A model generated the notes under the pieces. It saw nothing but the letters and a program-made list of their open reading frames with translations, was not told the origin of the DNA and ran no database searches. 8,064 nt of DNA from an uncultured Muribaculaceae bacterium (GTDB lineage Bacteria > Bacteroidota > Bacteroidia > Bacteroidales > Muribaculaceae): NCBI GenBank assembly GCA_910586175.1, contig CAJUIJ010000111.1, positions 1-8,064 on the forward strand, read 5' to 3'. A program made the position numbers and the translations under genes. Positions within the stretch are counted from its first letter, which is position 1. Every line of letters starts with the position of its first letter. Positions 6,628 to 8,064 of the stretch are shown one piece after another.

Positions 6628-7868
6628 TGGCCGGCAAGACAAAGAAAAGATGTGTGATGTGCGGTCGTGAGGAGACACCCTCAAACCATGTGGTACAGGT
6701 CTACGACGAACTTACCATATGCGAGGATTGCATAAATTTCATCGACTCGCAGCGTGATGCCGAGGCCAATCTGCGCAACAAGACCAAGAAGAAATCTGAA
6801 AAGGCAGGCAAGTCTATTCCTACACCCAAGGAAATCAAGGCTTTTCTCGACCAGTATGTCATAGGTCAGGATGAAGCCAAGAAATATCTTTCGGTGGCCG
6901 TGTTCAATCACTACAAGCGCATCAACCAGCAGGTGGCAGATGATGATGTTGATATTGAGAAGTCAAACATTATCCTCGTTGGTCCCACCGGCACCGGAAA
7001 AACGTTGCTCGCCAAATCTATTGCTCGTCTGCTCGATGTGCCTTTCACTATAGTCGATGCCACAGTGCTCACCGAAGCCGGATATGTGGGCGAGGATATA
7101 GAATCGCTCCTGACACGTCTGCTCCAGACTTGCGACTATGATGTGGAAAGGGCCGAGCGGGGAATTGTCTTTATCGACGAGATAGACAAGATTGCCCGCA
7201 AGAGCGACAATCCCTCCATCACTCGCGACGTCAGTGGCGAGGGTGTGCAGCAAGGATTGCTCAAACTCCTTGAGGGCAGCACCGTCCTTGTGCCGCCGAA
7301 TGGTGGACGCAAGCACCCGGAGCAGAAGATGATAGCTGTCAACACCAAGAACATTCTATTTATATGCGGTGGCGCTTTCGATGGTATAGAGCGGAAGATT
7401 GCTTCACGCCTCAACACCCACATGGTTGGATACGGGCATGATGAGAAAGCTCGCAAGCAACAGCGAGAGAATCTGATGCGCTACGTGTTGCCTCAAGATT
7501 TGAAGTCGTTTGGCCTTATCCCCGAGATTATCGGTCGACTTCCGATTCTCACCAGCCTCGATCCGCTTGACCGTACGGCTCTGCGCCGTATCCTTACCGA
7601 GCCGAAGAATGCTATTACGCGCCAATATTCCAAGCTACTTGAGCTCGACGGTAAGACACTCGAGTTTACCGAAGATGCCCTCGACATGATTGTAGACAAG
7701 GCAATAGAATATAAGCTTGGTGCCCGCGGCCTTCGTTCGATAGTAGAGACCGTTATGGTAGATATCATGTACGAGGCTCCTTCATCTGAAGATAAGACTG
7801 TTACGGTAGATGCCGCATATATCGCATCTCAACTCGACAAGGCACACTTCGACCTTGCCAAAAATTGA
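6627..7868 (+). CDS. clpX: ATP-dependent Clp protease ATP-binding subunit ClpX
   Basis: ClpX is the hexameric AAA+ unfoldase that feeds tagged substrates into ClpP. In 413 residues the order is: zinc-binding domain with Cys9/Cys12 and Cys32/Cys35; Walker A GPTGTGKT (119-126); pore-1 loop GYVG (152-155); Walker B IVFIDEID (180-187); pore-2 loop RDVSGEGVQ (200-208); the ClpP-docking loop, reading VGY (267-269) where E. coli has IGF; arginine finger Arg304 in IPEIIGRLP; and sensor-2 GARGLR (365-370). The start is ambiguous: GTG at 6624 and ATG at 6627 are consecutive codons. I chose the ATG, which overlaps the clpP stop by one base, because MAGKTKKRC places the first cysteine at the usual distance. 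Either start implies translational coupling with clpP. An intrinsic terminator follows immediately. Confidence 0.97.
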   Translation: MAGKTKKRCVMCGREETPSNHVVQVYDELTICEDCINFIDSQRDAEANLRNKTKKKSEKAGKSIPTPKEIKAFLDQYVIGQDEAKKYLSVAVFNHYKRINQQVADDDVDIEKSNIILVGPTGTGKTLLAKSIARLLDVPFTIVDATVLTEAGYVGEDIESLLTRLLQTCDYDVERAERGIVFIDEIDKIARKSDNPSITRDVSGEGVQQGLLKLLEGSTVLVPPNGGRKHPEQKMIAVNTKNILFICGGAFDGIERKIASRLNTHMVGYGHDEKARKQQRENLMRYVLPQDLKSFGLIPEIIGRLPILTSLDPLDRTALRRILTEPKNAITRQYSKLLELDGKTLEFTEDALDMIVDKAIEYKLGARGLRSIVETVMVDIMYEAPSSEDKTVTVDAAYIASQLDKAHFDLAKN

Positions 7869-7889
7869 TTGCCCTGTGGGCAAATTTTT
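7869..7889 (+). terminator. Intrinsic terminator after clpX
   Basis: TTGCCC (7869-7874) and GGGCAA (7878-7883) pair around TGT, followed by A and five T residues (7885-7889). The stem begins at the base after the clpX stop codon. The compact GC-rich stem with a T-run ends the clpP-clpX operon. From here to 7975 there is no gene; an 8-bp stem with one G-T pair (7916-7923/7939-7946) and a 12-base near-repeat (7891-7902 and 7949-7960) are the only structure seen. Confidence 0.8.
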
Positions 7890-7975
7890 ATGTGACGGAC
7901 TCTTAGAGCGCGCTGATGCATGCCCGGATGTTTCAGGAGCATGTATTGTGTGACGTACTCAAATATCGGTATCGC

Positions 7976-8015
7976 AAAATTAGGGACATATTTTTAGATA
8001 TGTCCCTAATTTTTT
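7976..8015. terminator. Long hairpin, probable bidirectional terminator
   Basis: Bases 7976-7991 and 7998-8013 form a 16-bp perfect stem with a 6-base loop; its core is TTAGGGACATA paired with TATGTCCCTAA. The T-run at 8010-8015 completes a terminator on the plus strand. The matching A-run at 7976-7979 makes it usable on the minus strand too. clpX already has a terminator 90 bases upstream, so this one may serve a convergent gene beyond the window. It is directly followed by intron-like sequence at 8017. Confidence 0.7.
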
Positions 8016-8016
8016 A

Positions 8017-8064
8017 GTATGACGGGCATGTCATGTACCTGTGGTGAAAGTCCATAAGGGGCGT
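8017..8064 (+). mobile_element. Probable 5' end of a group IIC intron (cut by window edge)
   Basis: The last 48 bases read like the start of a bacterial group II intron. GTATG (8017-8021) resembles the 5' boundary GUGYG with A at position 3. CGGGCATG follows at 8023-8030, and GGTGAAAGTCC at 8043-8053 matches the domain I GGUGnnAGUCC loop region, flanked by pairing TGTGG and CCATA (8040-8044/8052-8056). As I recall the Oceanobacillus iheyensis group IIC intron, it starts GUGUGCCCGGCAUG and has GGUGAGAGUCC at nearly the same distance. Placement right behind a terminator stem and T-run is the known site preference of class C. The reverse transcriptase gene, domain V and 3' end lie outside the window, so completeness and mobility cannot be judged. 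Confidence 0.6.

Overview
The window looks like a chromosomal segment of a Bacteroidales bacterium (phylum Bacteroidota). The evidence is promoters of the Bacteroidetes type (TTTG, about 20 bases, TAnnTTTG), almost no Shine-Dalgarno sequences, a DUF5063 protein, and trigger factor, ClpP and ClpX sequences of the Bacteroidales kind. A gut family such as Muribaculaceae is possible, but that finer placement is a guess. All eight genes lie on the plus strand, are intact, and are conserved housekeeping genes.

Region 1 (about 89-4159) is one probable operon: yicC (endoribonuclease family), gmk (guanylate kinase), nadD (nicotinate-nucleotide adenylyltransferase), a DUF5063 gene and an M18 aminopeptidase. 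A near-consensus promoter precedes it. The gmk/nadD and nadD/DUF5063 pairs overlap by 4 and 8 bases. The set joins RNA turnover, GDP/GTP supply, NAD synthesis and peptide breakdown.

Region 2 (4160-5839) is the trigger factor gene tig. It has its own promoter, a leader of about 200 bases containing a GC-rich segment closed by a long-range helix, and a strong 3' terminator.

Region 3 (about 5785-7889) is the clpP-clpX operon, encoding the ClpXP protease, with adjacent stop and start codons and a terminator after clpX. Between tig and clpP there is both a housekeeping-type promoter and a near-perfect sigma-54 (-24/-12) promoter. The predicted sigma-54 start falls inside the left arm of the tig terminator hairpin.

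Region 4 (7890-8064) has no gene. It holds a second, 16-bp terminator-like hairpin. Directly after its T-run the last 48 bases resemble the 5' end of a group IIC intron, a class known to insert just behind terminator hairpins. The window ends before its body can be seen.

The three points most worth following up are the sigma-54 promoter of clpPX, the probable intron at the right edge, and the structured tig leader. No phage, CRISPR, defence or biosynthetic system is visible.
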